Shown: piece after piece, positions 25,239 through 33,312 of the stretch
Numbering within the stretch: the first letter of the stretch is position 1
Layout: every line of letters begins with the position of its first letter
DNA from: Autumnicola edwardsiae
GTDB taxonomy: Bacteria; Bacteroidota; Bacteroidia; Flavobacteriales; Flavobacteriaceae
Direction: 5' to 3'
DNA: 48,968 bases
NCBI RefSeq assembly: GCF_031846505.1
Contig: NZ_JAVRHP010000017.1
Span: forward strand, 1-48,968
The notes under the pieces: generated by a model
What the model was told of the DNA's origin: nothing
The model's database searches: none
What the model saw: only the letters and a program-made list of their open reading frames with translations
Program-made: the position numbers and the translations under genes

Positions 25239-26528
25239 CTATTCGAATAAACTTGGCAACCAAAGGCTGATGGCGGGGATAAAGGTGACCAGCAGCAACA
25301 CAATAGCCATGACCAGATAGAGTGGCAACAGCGGTTTCATCACCTTCTGAATGGTAGTTTTGGCCACACCCACTCCTATAAACAGCACCGCACCCACCGG
25401 TGGTGTACATAATCCCACGCATAAATTCATTACCATAATAATCCCGAAATGTACCGGGTCTACTCCCAGGTTGGTCATTACCGGTAAAAATATAGGGGTG
25501 AAAATGAGCACTGCAGGGGTCATATCCATAAAGGTTCCCACGAACAGCAACAGCAGGTTGATAATAAGCAAAATCACGTACTTGTTTTCACTAAGGCTCA
25601 GCAGCGCAGCACTTACCGACTGCGGAATATTCTCGTAAGACATTACCCAGGACATACTCATAGACGTGGCGATAAGCAGCATCACAATGGCCGTAGTCCC
25701 AACTGAACTTAGAAATACTTTATAAAGAACCTTTCGATTAAGTTCCCGGTAAATAAGCGAGAGTACAAAACAGTACAATACTGCGATTCCGGAAGCTTCC
25801 GTAGCGGTAAAAATCCCGGAAACAATTCCGCCAATTACCACGATCAACAAAAGTAAACTCGGCAGTGCGCTTAAAAAGGTGGAAGCAATTTTTCCAAAAC
25901 TTGTGGCATTGCCCGCAGGATATTTCTTCTTCTTGATCCATACCGCCGCTACCAGCATAAGGGCCAGCCCCATTAAAATTCCAGGCAGATAACCCGCCAG
26001 GAAAAGGGAAGCTATAGATACCCCGCCACTGGCAAGGGAATATACAATTAACACATTGGAAGGTGGGATTACCAGTCCTGTGGTGGAAGCTGTAACATTT
26101 ATCGCCGCACCAAATTCCCTGGAATAATTTTCCTTTTCCATTGGTGGGCCTAAAATTCCTCCTATAGCCGAAGCTGCTGCAACAGCAGAACCTGAAATGG
26201 CTCCAAAAAGCATGGCTGCAATAACGTTTACATATACCAATCCTCCCGGCAGTGAACCAATAAGCGCTTTGGCAAAATCTATAAGCCGGTTGGCAATCCC
26301 CCCCTGATTCATAATTTGACCTGCCAGTATAAAGAAAGGTATGGCCAGTAAAGAAAAACTATCCAGGCCTGTGGCCATCCTTTGGGCCACCGTGGTAAAA
26401 GCCGCCAGCGATTCTATGGAAGCAATCATGGTAAACAAGCAGGACAAACCTATAGACCAGGCCACCGGCACACCAATGGCCAGTAATACCACAAAGGAAA
26501 GAACCAATATCAAAATCTCTGAAATCAT
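25239..26528 (-). CDS. dctM: TRAP transporter large permease (DctM family)
   Basis: Membrane subunit that carries the substrate with a sodium gradient. 429 very hydrophobic residues, about 11-12 transmembrane helices. Family segments are IPFFILAGQIMNQGG, SGSAVAAASAIGGILGPPM, VTASTTGLVIPPSN and GTFMDMTPAVLIFTPIF. It overlaps dctQ by 4 nt (ATGA). Its placement between eda and uxaB implies import of galacturonate, unsaturated uronates or related acids across the inner membrane. The family is certain; substrate is by context. Confidence 0.93.
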   Translation of the reverse strand: MISEILILVLSFVVLLAIGVPVAWSIGLSCLFTMIASIESLAAFTTVAQRMATGLDSFSLLAIPFFILAGQIMNQGGIANRLIDFAKALIGSLPGGLVYVNVIAAMLFGAISGSAVAAASAIGGILGPPMEKENYSREFGAAINVTASTTGLVIPPSNVLIVYSLASGGVSIASLFLAGYLPGILMGLALMLVAAVWIKKKKYPAGNATSFGKIASTFLSALPSLLLLIVVIGGIVSGIFTATEASGIAVLYCFVLSLIYRELNRKVLYKVFLSSVGTTAIVMLLIATSMSMSWVMSYENIPQSVSAALLSLSENKYVILLIINLLLLFVGTFMDMTPAVLIFTPIFLPVMTNLGVDPVHFGIIMVMNLCVGLCTPPVGAVLFIGVGVAKTTIQKVMKPLLPLYLVMAIVLLLVTFIPAISLWLPSLFE

Positions 26529-26992
26529 ACTAAATACTTTTGGGGGTTTAAAATTTCATTGACTTTATAAATAATGATAAGCAGGCCGCTAAGCGGAAGC
26601 ACCATATACACGACATATAAAGGAAGCTCCAGGGCCGCCGAACGTTGTCCCAGATCATAACTTACATATACCAGGTTGCCACCACCGATGATCAACACCG
26701 TAATGCAGAAAAAAATTATCAGCAGATTGATAGCAATCTTCAATCGTTTTCGATTTTGAGGATTTAATTTCTCTTCCAGCAGGTTAATGGATAAGTGGGC
26801 CTGCTGGCCTGCGGCGTATGCTGCTCCTAAAATTCCAATCCATATAAGCAGGTATCTCGCCAGCTCTTCGGTTACCGAACTTGGGGACTGCATCACATAT
26901 CTTGAAAATACCTGCCACAATACCGCCAGAACAATAATTGTCATTAAAAAGACCAGAAAGCCTCCTAACATTTTATCTAAACTCTTTTTCAT
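26525..26992 (-). CDS. dctQ: TRAP transporter small permease (DctQ family)
   Basis: 155 residues with four predicted transmembrane helices (about 10-32, 47-62, 87-107 and 126-146). It partners the large permease in the integral membrane complex. SVTEELARYLLIWIGILGAAYA and QQAHLSINLL are typical of the family. Its TGA stop overlaps the dctM ATG, so translation is coupled. The gap from dctP is about 54 nt and contains a weak pairing AAGGT...ACCTT only. Confidence 0.9.
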   Translation of the reverse strand: MKKSLDKMLGGFLVFLMTIIVLAVLWQVFSRYVMQSPSSVTEELARYLLIWIGILGAAYAAGQQAHLSINLLEEKLNPQNRKRLKIAINLLIIFFCITVLIIGGGNLVYVSYDLGQRSAALELPLYVVYMVLPLSGLLIIIYKVNEILNPQKYLV

Positions 26993-27046
26993 CTATAAAA
27001 ATTCTACAACTATAAGGTTCATAATTGCCCTTAATGGACCTTCTAT

Positions 27047-28039
27047 TTATTTTACAGCTTGTATCGCTTCAATTATTTGTTTCATCTCCGGATCCTCGCT
27101 GAATTCATCATACATCGGCTGTACCATCTCCCGGAATTCCTCCTTATCGGCTTCTACTACTGTTACTCCTGCCTTTTTTATTTCTTCCAGAGCTTCCAGT
27201 TCAGCTTCACGCCATAATTTCTTCTCGTATTCTGAAGATTCCATCGCAGCTTCTTTAAGCCACTGCTGCTGCTGGGGAGTAAGATTGTTCCATACCGGCG
27301 TCCCTATAACCAGTTCATCTGGCAAGGCGGTATGCTCATCTACAAGAAAATACTTGCAAACCTCATAATGACGGGAAAGATAAAAACTTGGCAGATTATT
27401 TTCTGCACCATCTACAATTCCCTGTTGCAGGGCGGTGTACAATTCTCCCCAGGCTATTGGCGTGGGAGATCCCCCCAGGAGCTTCACCATATTAATGGCC
27501 GTCTGACTCTCCATCACCCTAAGTTTTAATCCCTCGAGATCTGCAGGGGTTTCAATAGGGGTTTTGCCATAAAAACTGCGGCTGCCCGCATCGTAAAACG
27601 TAAGTCCTTTTAAACGTTTATTTATACTGGAATTAAGGAAGTTTTCTCCTATTTCACTTTCCAATACCGTAAAACGATGTTCCCTGTCCCGAAACAAAAA
27701 CGGAAGGCCGAAAACTTTTAATCCCGGTGCAAAATTTTCCATTACCCCTGTGGAAACCTTGGTCATTCCAAGACTGCCAATTTGTAGCAATTCCAGGCAT
27801 TCCCGCTCGGAACCCAGTTGCTGACTCGGGTAAATATCAATTTGCATTTTGCCGCCGGACTTTTCCGCAACCCGATCAGCCATAAAAAGCATGGCCTTAT
27901 GCACCGGATGGCTTACATCCAGCCCGTGGCCCAGTTTAATGACTCTTGTTTTATTATCTTTTTCACAGCTCATTGCTGAAAAAAGAACAAGTCCGGCAAG
28001 CAGGAGATTAAATAAATATTTAAATTTTAATAATTTCAT
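27047..28039 (-). CDS. dctP: TRAP transporter substrate-binding lipoprotein (DctP family)
   Basis: Solute receptor of the TRAP system, 330 residues. The signal ends in a lipobox (SAMSC), giving a lipidated Cys25, so the receptor is membrane-tethered, not freely periplasmic. DctP hallmarks are present: YPSQQLGSERECLELLQIG, LKLRVMESQTAINMVKLLGG (the conserved carboxylate-binding Arg lies in LRVMES), GELYTALQQGIVDGAENN and EVCKYFL. It overlaps eda by 4 nt (ATGA), an unusually tight join of catabolic and transport genes. A uronate-type ligand is inferred. Confidence 0.93.
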   Translation of the reverse strand: MKLLKFKYLFNLLLAGLVLFSAMSCEKDNKTRVIKLGHGLDVSHPVHKAMLFMADRVAEKSGGKMQIDIYPSQQLGSERECLELLQIGSLGMTKVSTGVMENFAPGLKVFGLPFLFRDREHRFTVLESEIGENFLNSSINKRLKGLTFYDAGSRSFYGKTPIETPADLEGLKLRVMESQTAINMVKLLGGSPTPIAWGELYTALQQGIVDGAENNLPSFYLSRHYEVCKYFLVDEHTALPDELVIGTPVWNNLTPQQQQWLKEAAMESSEYEKKLWREAELEALEEIKKAGVTVVEADKEEFREMVQPMYDEFSEDPEMKQIIEAIQAVK

Positions 28040-28707
28040 TTTCTAAAGCTTTCAATAATTTTAATGGCCGATCCTACTTTTTCTGAAATGCCTTTATAAT
28101 TGAAGCTGCCATCTTCTTTTTTCTGAAAAAGTTTAGAACCTATTCCCACGCAGTGTACCCCGGCATCGAACCATGCTGCCAGGTTCTCTTCCGTAGGGCT
28201 TACTCCGCCTGTTGGCATGATGCTCGCCCATGGCAATGGACCTTTTACCGCTTTTACAAAAGACGGTCCTCCAACCTGGCTTCCCGGGAAGATCTTTACC
28301 ACTTCAGCGCCAAGTTCTTCTGCATAGGAAATTTCCGTCACCGAGCCACAACCTGGCATCCAGGCCACTTTCCTGCGGTTGCAGGTTTTGGCCATTTCAG
28401 CATTGATAAGCGGAGAGACAATAAAATCTGCCCCAAGCTGAAGATAAAGCGAAGTGGTGCCGGCATCAATCACCGAACCCACGCCCATCATCATCCCGTC
28501 CAGATTGGCTTTTACATATTTATTAAGCTCCCCAAAAACCTCATGGGCATAATCGCCCCTGTTGGTAAATTCAAATACCCGTGCCCCGCCATCATAACAG
28601 GCTTTGACTACTTTTTTGCAGGTTTCCAGGTCTTTATGGTAAAATACGGGTACAAGCCCGGTTGCTTTGGTAGCCCGGGCTACCGCTATTCTTGAAAATG
28701 TTGCCAT
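28036..28707 (-). CDS. eda: KDPG (2-keto-3-deoxy-6-phosphogluconate) aldolase
   Basis: Splits KDPG into pyruvate and glyceraldehyde-3-phosphate, the last step of the pathway. 223 residues, the usual length. The Schiff-base lysine is Lys138 in VVKIFPGSQVGG; other family segments are GLVPVFYHKD, GVGSVIDAGTT, FIVSPLINAEMAKTC and IMPTGGVSPTEENL. The usual E-V-T-x-R segment reads EFTNRGD here, a common variant in Bacteroidota homologues. It overlaps dctP by 4 nt, and a hairpin lies in the 76-nt gap after kdgK. Confidence 0.94.
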   Translation of the reverse strand: MATFSRIAVARATKATGLVPVFYHKDLETCKKVVKACYDGGARVFEFTNRGDYAHEVFGELNKYVKANLDGMMMGVGSVIDAGTTSLYLQLGADFIVSPLINAEMAKTCNRRKVAWMPGCGSVTEISYAEELGAEVVKIFPGSQVGGPSFVKAVKGPLPWASIMPTGGVSPTEENLAAWFDAGVHCVGIGSKLFQKKEDGSFNYKGISEKVGSAIKIIESFRK

Positions 28708-28744
28708 TTGTTGTTATTCTTATTCTTAAGTATTTATATTTTCA

Positions 28745-28774
28745 GACCACAGGTTTTCAAAAACCTCTGAGGTC
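28745..28774 (-). other. Intercistronic stem-loop between kdgK and eda
   Basis: Nested inverted repeat with AGGTTT (28751-28756) pairing to AAACCT (28761-28766) around a TCAA loop, and outer GACC (28745-28748) pairing to GGTC (28771-28774) across small bulges. It begins 10 nt past the kdgK stop on the minus strand but is not followed by a clear T tract. It may be a processing or stabilising hairpin, or a weak terminator. Function not established. Confidence 0.45.
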
Positions 28775-28783
28775 ATTCTATTG

Positions 28784-29809
28784 CTATCGTTTAATCCTTC
28801 CCCCGGTGCTACCTTCCATTACTTCCAGCACTTCTTCCGGGCTTACCAGGTTAGCATCACCCAAAATGGTATGTTTTAGAGCACAGGCCGCATTAGCAAA
28901 ACTGAGGGCTTTTTGATCGTCAAAATTTTGCAATCCATAAATAAGGCCAGCCGCATAAGCATCACCGGTTCCTATCCTGTCCACCACGGTAGTGATTTCC
29001 AGTTCTTCAGTAGTAAGGTATTGTGTTCCGGTCCAGGCCCTGCCATAAATTTTCTGCCAGGAAGCACTGACTCCCGTTCTCACTTTATCAAATACTCTTT
29101 CGATATTCGGACATTCTTCCATCAGTCTTTTGGCCGCGGCAATAAAGCCTTCTTTTTCAAAAGAGAAATCGGTGCCCAAAATTTCATTGATCTCGTTTAC
29201 GCCTCCTATAAAAATGGTGGAAAGCCCGGTGAGTTCTTTTAAAACTTCATGGCCATTTTTTCCATATTTCCATAAATTGCTACGATATGCCGGATCTGCC
29301 GTGATGGTCATTCCTTTCTTATTCGCCAACTCCAGGCCCTCTTTTAAGGTTTGATAGGCACCTTCTGAAATGGCCGGGGAAATTCCCGTCCAATGCAGAT
29401 AATTGCCATTTTCCAGTACGCTTTCCCAGTCTACCTGCTCCGGTTTGATATTAGCGAAAGCGCCATGTAAACGGTTATAGGCAATTTTGCCGGAACGCAT
29501 CGAAGATCCGACTTCCAAAAAATACAATCCCAGCGGATGCTCCACTTTATTTACCGCGGAAATATCTATTCCAAACTGCCGCATCGCTGCTATGGCCGCA
29601 TCACCAACCAGATCATTAGACACATTAGTCACCTGCTGCGTTTCTATACCGAAATACGCAAGCGAGGCCGCCACATTCATCTCTGTGCCGCCAAAAAAGA
29701 AATCCATGGTGTTGGATTGCTGTAATTTGCGGTTTTCCGAAGGGGACAATCGCATAAGCACCTCCCCGAAAGTAATTACTTTTCCTTTAGCTTTTTCCTG
29801 TTGCTGCAT
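28784..29809 (-). CDS. kdgK: 2-keto-3-deoxygluconate kinase, PfkB family
   Basis: Phosphorylates KDG to KDPG using ATP, the point where all uronate branches of this locus converge. 341 residues. The ribokinase-family features are the N-terminal GEVLMRLSP, GGTEMNVAASLAYFG at 40-54 and the C-terminal signature DRIGTGDAYAAG with catalytic Asp283. The start codon overlaps the uxaC stop by one base (TAATG). KDG rather than fructose or ribose as substrate is inferred from position between uxaC and eda and from similarity to Bacteroidota sugar kinases in these clusters. Confidence 0.92.
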   Translation of the reverse strand: MQQQEKAKGKVITFGEVLMRLSPSENRKLQQSNTMDFFFGGTEMNVAASLAYFGIETQQVTNVSNDLVGDAAIAAMRQFGIDISAVNKVEHPLGLYFLEVGSSMRSGKIAYNRLHGAFANIKPEQVDWESVLENGNYLHWTGISPAISEGAYQTLKEGLELANKKGMTITADPAYRSNLWKYGKNGHEVLKELTGLSTIFIGGVNEINEILGTDFSFEKEGFIAAAKRLMEECPNIERVFDKVRTGVSASWQKIYGRAWTGTQYLTTEELEITTVVDRIGTGDAYAAGLIYGLQNFDDQKALSFANAACALKHTILGDANLVSPEEVLEVMEGSTGGRIKR

Positions 29810-31212
29810 TAGAAACTGAAGTATTCTTTAGCATTATGATAGCTGATATCGGCTATGGTTTTTCCTACTAATTCCATGTCATTTGGCAATTCGCCGCTTT
29901 CCATTTCTTTTCCGAAAAGATTACAAAGCACTCTTCTGAAATATTCATGTCTTGGAAAGGACAAAAAGCTCCTGGAGTCGGTAAGCATCCCAATAAAACA
30001 GCTAATTAGGCCCATATGGGACAAGGCATTCATCTGCCTTTCCATCCCGTCTTTCTGGTCTAAAAACCACCAGCCCGAACCAAGCTGCACTTTTCCTTTT
30101 ACACTCCCGTCATTAAAATTCCCGATCATGGTCGCAAAAATCTCATTATCGGAAGGGTTTAAATTGTAAAGTATGGTTTTGGGAAGTTTGTCTTTTCCGT
30201 CTAAAGTATCCAGGAACCCGGAAAGGTTCTCCGCCTGGCTGTAATCGGCGATAGAATCCCAGCCGGTATCGGGGCCAAGTTCCTTCAGCATTCTTTTGTT
30301 ATTGTTGCGAAGGGCACCAAGATGGAATTGCTGCACCCAGCCTTTTTCATGATAATTTTCCCCTAAGAATAATAAAATAGCCGTTTTGAATTTTTCAGCT
30401 TCCAGATTGGAAATATCTTCTCCTTCTCTCTTCTTTCTGAAAATACCGGCAATTTCTTCTTCGGTATACTTTTCAAAAGAAACATAATTAAGCCCGTGGT
30501 CACAAAGTTTGCAGCCATTGGCATCAAAATAGTCAATTCTTTTACGAAGGGCATTCTGAAGATCTTCGTAAGAATCGATCTCCATTTCTGCAACTTTTGC
30601 CAGCTTATCCAGATACTCATTAAAGCCTTCCGCATCAATCAGCACCGCTTTATCGGGCCTGAAAGCAGTACTCACTTTAATACCTATGTCTTCTTTGGCA
30701 ATTTGCTGGTGGTATTGCAGATTATCCGTAGGATCTTCCGTGGTACAAACCGTCTCCACGTTCATCTTTTTCAGTAGTCCGCGGCAGGAATTCTCCGGCT
30801 GCTGCAACTGCCTGTTGACTTCTTCATAAATCCGCTCCCCGGATTCTTCATTTAATAATTCATCTATTCCGAAGTAACGTTTTAACTCTAAATGGGTCCA
30901 GTGGTACAGCGGATTACGCAACGTATGCGGCACCGTTTTGGCCCAGGCCATAAACTTCTCCTTATCTGAAGCATCGCCGGTGATATATTTTTCATCCACC
31001 CCTAACGTACGCATGGCGCGCCATTTATAATGGTCTCCCGCCAGCCAAACCTGGGTGATATTGTCAAATTTGCGATCCTCAGCAATCTCTTTGGGAGGCA
31101 AATGATTATGATAATCGATTATGGGCTGGTCTGCCGAATAGTTATGATAAAGTTCCTGCGCATACTTGTTCTGCAACAGGAAATTATCGGTTATAAAATT
31201 TTCGTTCTTCAT
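29809..31212 (-). CDS. uxaC: Glucuronate/galacturonate isomerase UxaC
   Basis: Isomerises D-galacturonate to D-tagaturonate (and glucuronate to fructuronate), the entry to the pathway. 467 residues, as in E. coli. The amidohydrolase-like metal site is seen in IIDYHNHLPPKEIAEDR; other UxaC segments are VWLAGDHYKWRAMRTLGV, CTTEDPTDNLQYH, VSTAFRPDKA and GSGWWFLDQKDGMERQMN. The C-terminal SFPRHEYFRRVLCNLFG is also diagnostic. It starts 80 nt after kduD; no hairpin is visible in that gap. Confidence 0.96.
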   Translation of the reverse strand: MKNENFITDNFLLQNKYAQELYHNYSADQPIIDYHNHLPPKEIAEDRKFDNITQVWLAGDHYKWRAMRTLGVDEKYITGDASDKEKFMAWAKTVPHTLRNPLYHWTHLELKRYFGIDELLNEESGERIYEEVNRQLQQPENSCRGLLKKMNVETVCTTEDPTDNLQYHQQIAKEDIGIKVSTAFRPDKAVLIDAEGFNEYLDKLAKVAEMEIDSYEDLQNALRKRIDYFDANGCKLCDHGLNYVSFEKYTEEEIAGIFRKKREGEDISNLEAEKFKTAILLFLGENYHEKGWVQQFHLGALRNNNKRMLKELGPDTGWDSIADYSQAENLSGFLDTLDGKDKLPKTILYNLNPSDNEIFATMIGNFNDGSVKGKVQLGSGWWFLDQKDGMERQMNALSHMGLISCFIGMLTDSRSFLSFPRHEYFRRVLCNLFGKEMESGELPNDMELVGKTIADISYHNAKEYFSF

Positions 31213-31292
31213 GTTTAATTGTATTCTTCATTCAATTTCTTTCGCGGAAACCTTTCTTAAAGAGGTACCCGAAATTTGCCAATTATCGGCTA

Positions 31293-32054
31293 TTACCTGC
31301 CCATCCAGCCGCCATCTATGGTAAGGATCGCCCCACTCATATAATCGCTGGCTTTGGAAGCCAGAAAGATAATAGGGCCGTGAAAATCTTTGGGCTCGCC
31401 CCATCTTCCGGCAGGAATCCGCGATAAAATAGCTTCGCTGCGCTCTTCATTATCTCGTAAAGCCTGGGTATTATCGGTAGCGATATATCCGGGTGCAATC
31501 GCGTTTACCTGTACGCCTTTGGACGCCCATTCATTGGAAAAAGCCATGGTAAGCTGCCCGATGGCCCCTTTGGAAGCGGCATAGCCGGGAACCGTAATCC
31601 CGCCCTGAAATGTGAGCAGGGATGCCGTGAATATTACTTTCCCGCTGCCTCTTTTTATCATTTCCTTTCCAAACTCCCGGGTAAGGATAAACTGGGAATT
31701 CTGATTCACCTCTATCACTTTATCCCAATATTCATCGGGATGTTCCGCAGCAGGTTTGCGCATAATGGTTCCCGCATTGTTGACTAAAATATCAATTTTC
31801 GGATGTTCCGATTTTACTTTTTCTATAAATGCGTAGAGGGATTTCCTATCGGAAAAATCACATTGGTAGCCCTGGAATTTACGGCCTTTAGCCTGTACCG
31901 CTTTTTCTATATTGGAACCTTCGGTTTCTAAACTTGCTGAAACGCCTAATATATCAGCTCCGGCTTCTGCCAGAGCTTCGGCCATCGCAAATCCGATTCC
32001 GCGCTTACAGCCGGTAACCAGTGCTGTTTTTCCTTCTAAATTAAATAAATCCAT
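31293..32054 (-). CDS. kduD: 2-dehydro-3-deoxy-D-gluconate 5-dehydrogenase KduD
   Basis: SDR enzyme that reduces 2,5-diketo-3-deoxygluconate, made by KduI, to KDG. 253 residues. The cofactor motif TGCKRGIG is at 14-21, NNAG at 92-95, catalytic Ser145 and the YAASK motif at 158-162. QCDFSDRKSLYAFI and EVNQNSQFILTREFGKEMI match KduD proteins well. It lies 7 nt after kduI, the classical pairing. The second SDR of the window, at 2650-3456, is clearly a different subfamily. Confidence 0.93.
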   Translation of the reverse strand: MDLFNLEGKTALVTGCKRGIGFAMAEALAEAGADILGVSASLETEGSNIEKAVQAKGRKFQGYQCDFSDRKSLYAFIEKVKSEHPKIDILVNNAGTIMRKPAAEHPDEYWDKVIEVNQNSQFILTREFGKEMIKRGSGKVIFTASLLTFQGGITVPGYAASKGAIGQLTMAFSNEWASKGVQVNAIAPGYIATDNTQALRDNEERSEAILSRIPAGRWGEPKDFHGPIIFLASKASDYMSGAILTIDGGWMGR

Positions 32055-32061
32055 ATATGTT

Positions 32062-32898
32062 TTATTTCAATTCGTCAACCGCTACTTTATCCATATCGCC
32101 ATAATCCAGGTTTTCCCCGGCCATACCCCAGATAAAAGTATAATTAGAAGTTCCCGCCCCGGCGTGAATAGACCATTCCGGTGACAACACCGCCTGGTGG
32201 TTTTTCATAAAGATATGCCTGGTTTCATCAGGTTGCCCCATATAATGGCTGATGGTTTGCCCTTCTTCCAGATCGAAATAAAAATAGGCCTCCATTCTCC
32301 TGGTGTGGGTATGTGGCGGCATGGTATTCCAGATGTTTCCTTCCACAAGCTCGGTCATTCCCATTTGCAACTGGCAGGTTTCCACGATACTGTTTACAAT
32401 CAGTTTATTTAAAATCCGCTTATTGGCATATTTCGCATCCCCAAGCTCAATGACCTCAGCATCTTCTTTCCCTACCTTTTTTGTAGGATAGGCATGATGC
32501 GCAGGAGCGGAATTGAGATAGAAATAAGGCTGTTCGTTTCCTGATTTTTCAAAAATCACTTCCTTCTTTCCCTGCCCTAGATAAAGTGCCTCTTTATTGC
32601 CCAGCTCATAAACTTCTCCGTCCACAGTTACTTTTCCGGCACCACCAACATTGATGATACCGAGTTCACGACGGTCCAGGAAATTTTCTGATTTTAAATC
32701 GTCTATAGTCTCCAGTTTTACAGTTTTATCTACGGGGAAAGCTCCTCCCACAATAAAGCGGTCATACATGGAATAAGTAAGGTTAATCTCGTTATTTCTG
32801 AAGAGTTCCGGAATTAAAAAATGCTCCCGTAGCTCTTTGGTAGTATATCTTTTTACATCCTCCGGATGGTGTGCGTATCTGAATTCTGAATTGGTCAT
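32062..32898 (-). CDS. kduI: 5-dehydro-4-deoxy-D-glucuronate isomerase KduI
   Basis: Converts 5-keto-4-deoxyuronate, produced with the help of KdgF, to 2,5-diketo-3-deoxygluconate. The cupin-type metal site is in NTMPPHTHTRRMEAYFYFDL (two His and a Glu), with a further His in WSIHAGAGTSNY. I use the ATG at 32898, giving 278 residues and the usual MTNSEFRYAHHPEDVKRY opening. A TTG at 32925 would lie inside the operator and is unlikely. It is the first gene of the catabolic operon, 22 nt from the operator. Confidence 0.95.
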   Translation of the reverse strand: MTNSEFRYAHHPEDVKRYTTKELREHFLIPELFRNNEINLTYSMYDRFIVGGAFPVDKTVKLETIDDLKSENFLDRRELGIINVGGAGKVTVDGEVYELGNKEALYLGQGKKEVIFEKSGNEQPYFYLNSAPAHHAYPTKKVGKEDAEVIELGDAKYANKRILNKLIVNSIVETCQLQMGMTELVEGNIWNTMPPHTHTRRMEAYFYFDLEEGQTISHYMGQPDETRHIFMKNHQAVLSPEWSIHAGAGTSNYTFIWGMAGENLDYGDMDKVAVDELK

Positions 32899-32920
32899 TT
32901 GTATGTATTTATAGTTAACA

Positions 32921-32934
32921 TGCAATCGATTACA
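32921..32934 (-). promoter_or_regulatory. LacI-type operator before the kduI catabolic operon
   Basis: Minus-strand TGTAATCGATTGCA, the same 14-mer as the others with one symmetric base pair broken. It directly follows the -7-like box TATATTCG (32935-32942), and a weak TTTA lies at 32961-32964 with an 18-nt spacer. It ends 22 nt before the kduI ATG. Confidence 0.78.
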
Positions 32935-32964
32935 CGAATATAATCAATTTTTTTAGTTTTTAAA
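32935..32964 (-). promoter_or_regulatory. Putative kduI promoter
   Basis: TATATTCG at 32935-32942 differs from TAnnTTTG at one base; the possible -33 box TTTA (32961-32964) is weak. The -7 box is near-identical to TATGTTCG before susC, and both are followed at once by the operator. Confidence 0.45.
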
Positions 32965-33312
32965 GTATCATTAATTTTTTCTTCTATATAAAACATTATT
33001 AACATTAAAGTAATATATAAACACAGCAATAACTAAAACATCCTTAAGAATTCCAAATTAACTATTTATAAAACAATTTTACTTTTAAAATTCCCGATAA
33101 ATTACCTCGGGCAAAGTAATAAAAGTAGAATTTTTGCCTATCCTGTTGTATACTGCCTATTTTATTTATCAGCTTTGCTTATAGCTATTAAAATATAGCA
33201 TATAAAAAATATCTGAAAATCTAATCTATTTCCGTATTTCAAAACTGAACAAGATAAGATGTCTTACACTTCTTCATTCAAATACCAGATGGGTCTAAAT
33301 TTTCAAGAAACT

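Larger units (their letters stand above)
32899..33312. other. Intergenic region upstream of kduI
   Basis: 414 nt, very AT-rich, with no gene. Its kduI-proximal end holds the operator and a -7 box (listed separately). The remaining 370 nt contain a loose pairing near 33181-33202 (TAGCTATTAAAATATAGC) that could be a weak stem, but no clear terminator for the GH28 gene ending at 33313. Transcription from the SusCD operon could therefore read through to kduI; the sequence does not settle this. Confidence 0.55.

Noticed and set aside
31113..31126. TAATCGATTA core inside uxaC
   Set aside because: Only the inner ten bases are symmetric; the flanks do not match the motif and it is in coding sequence.
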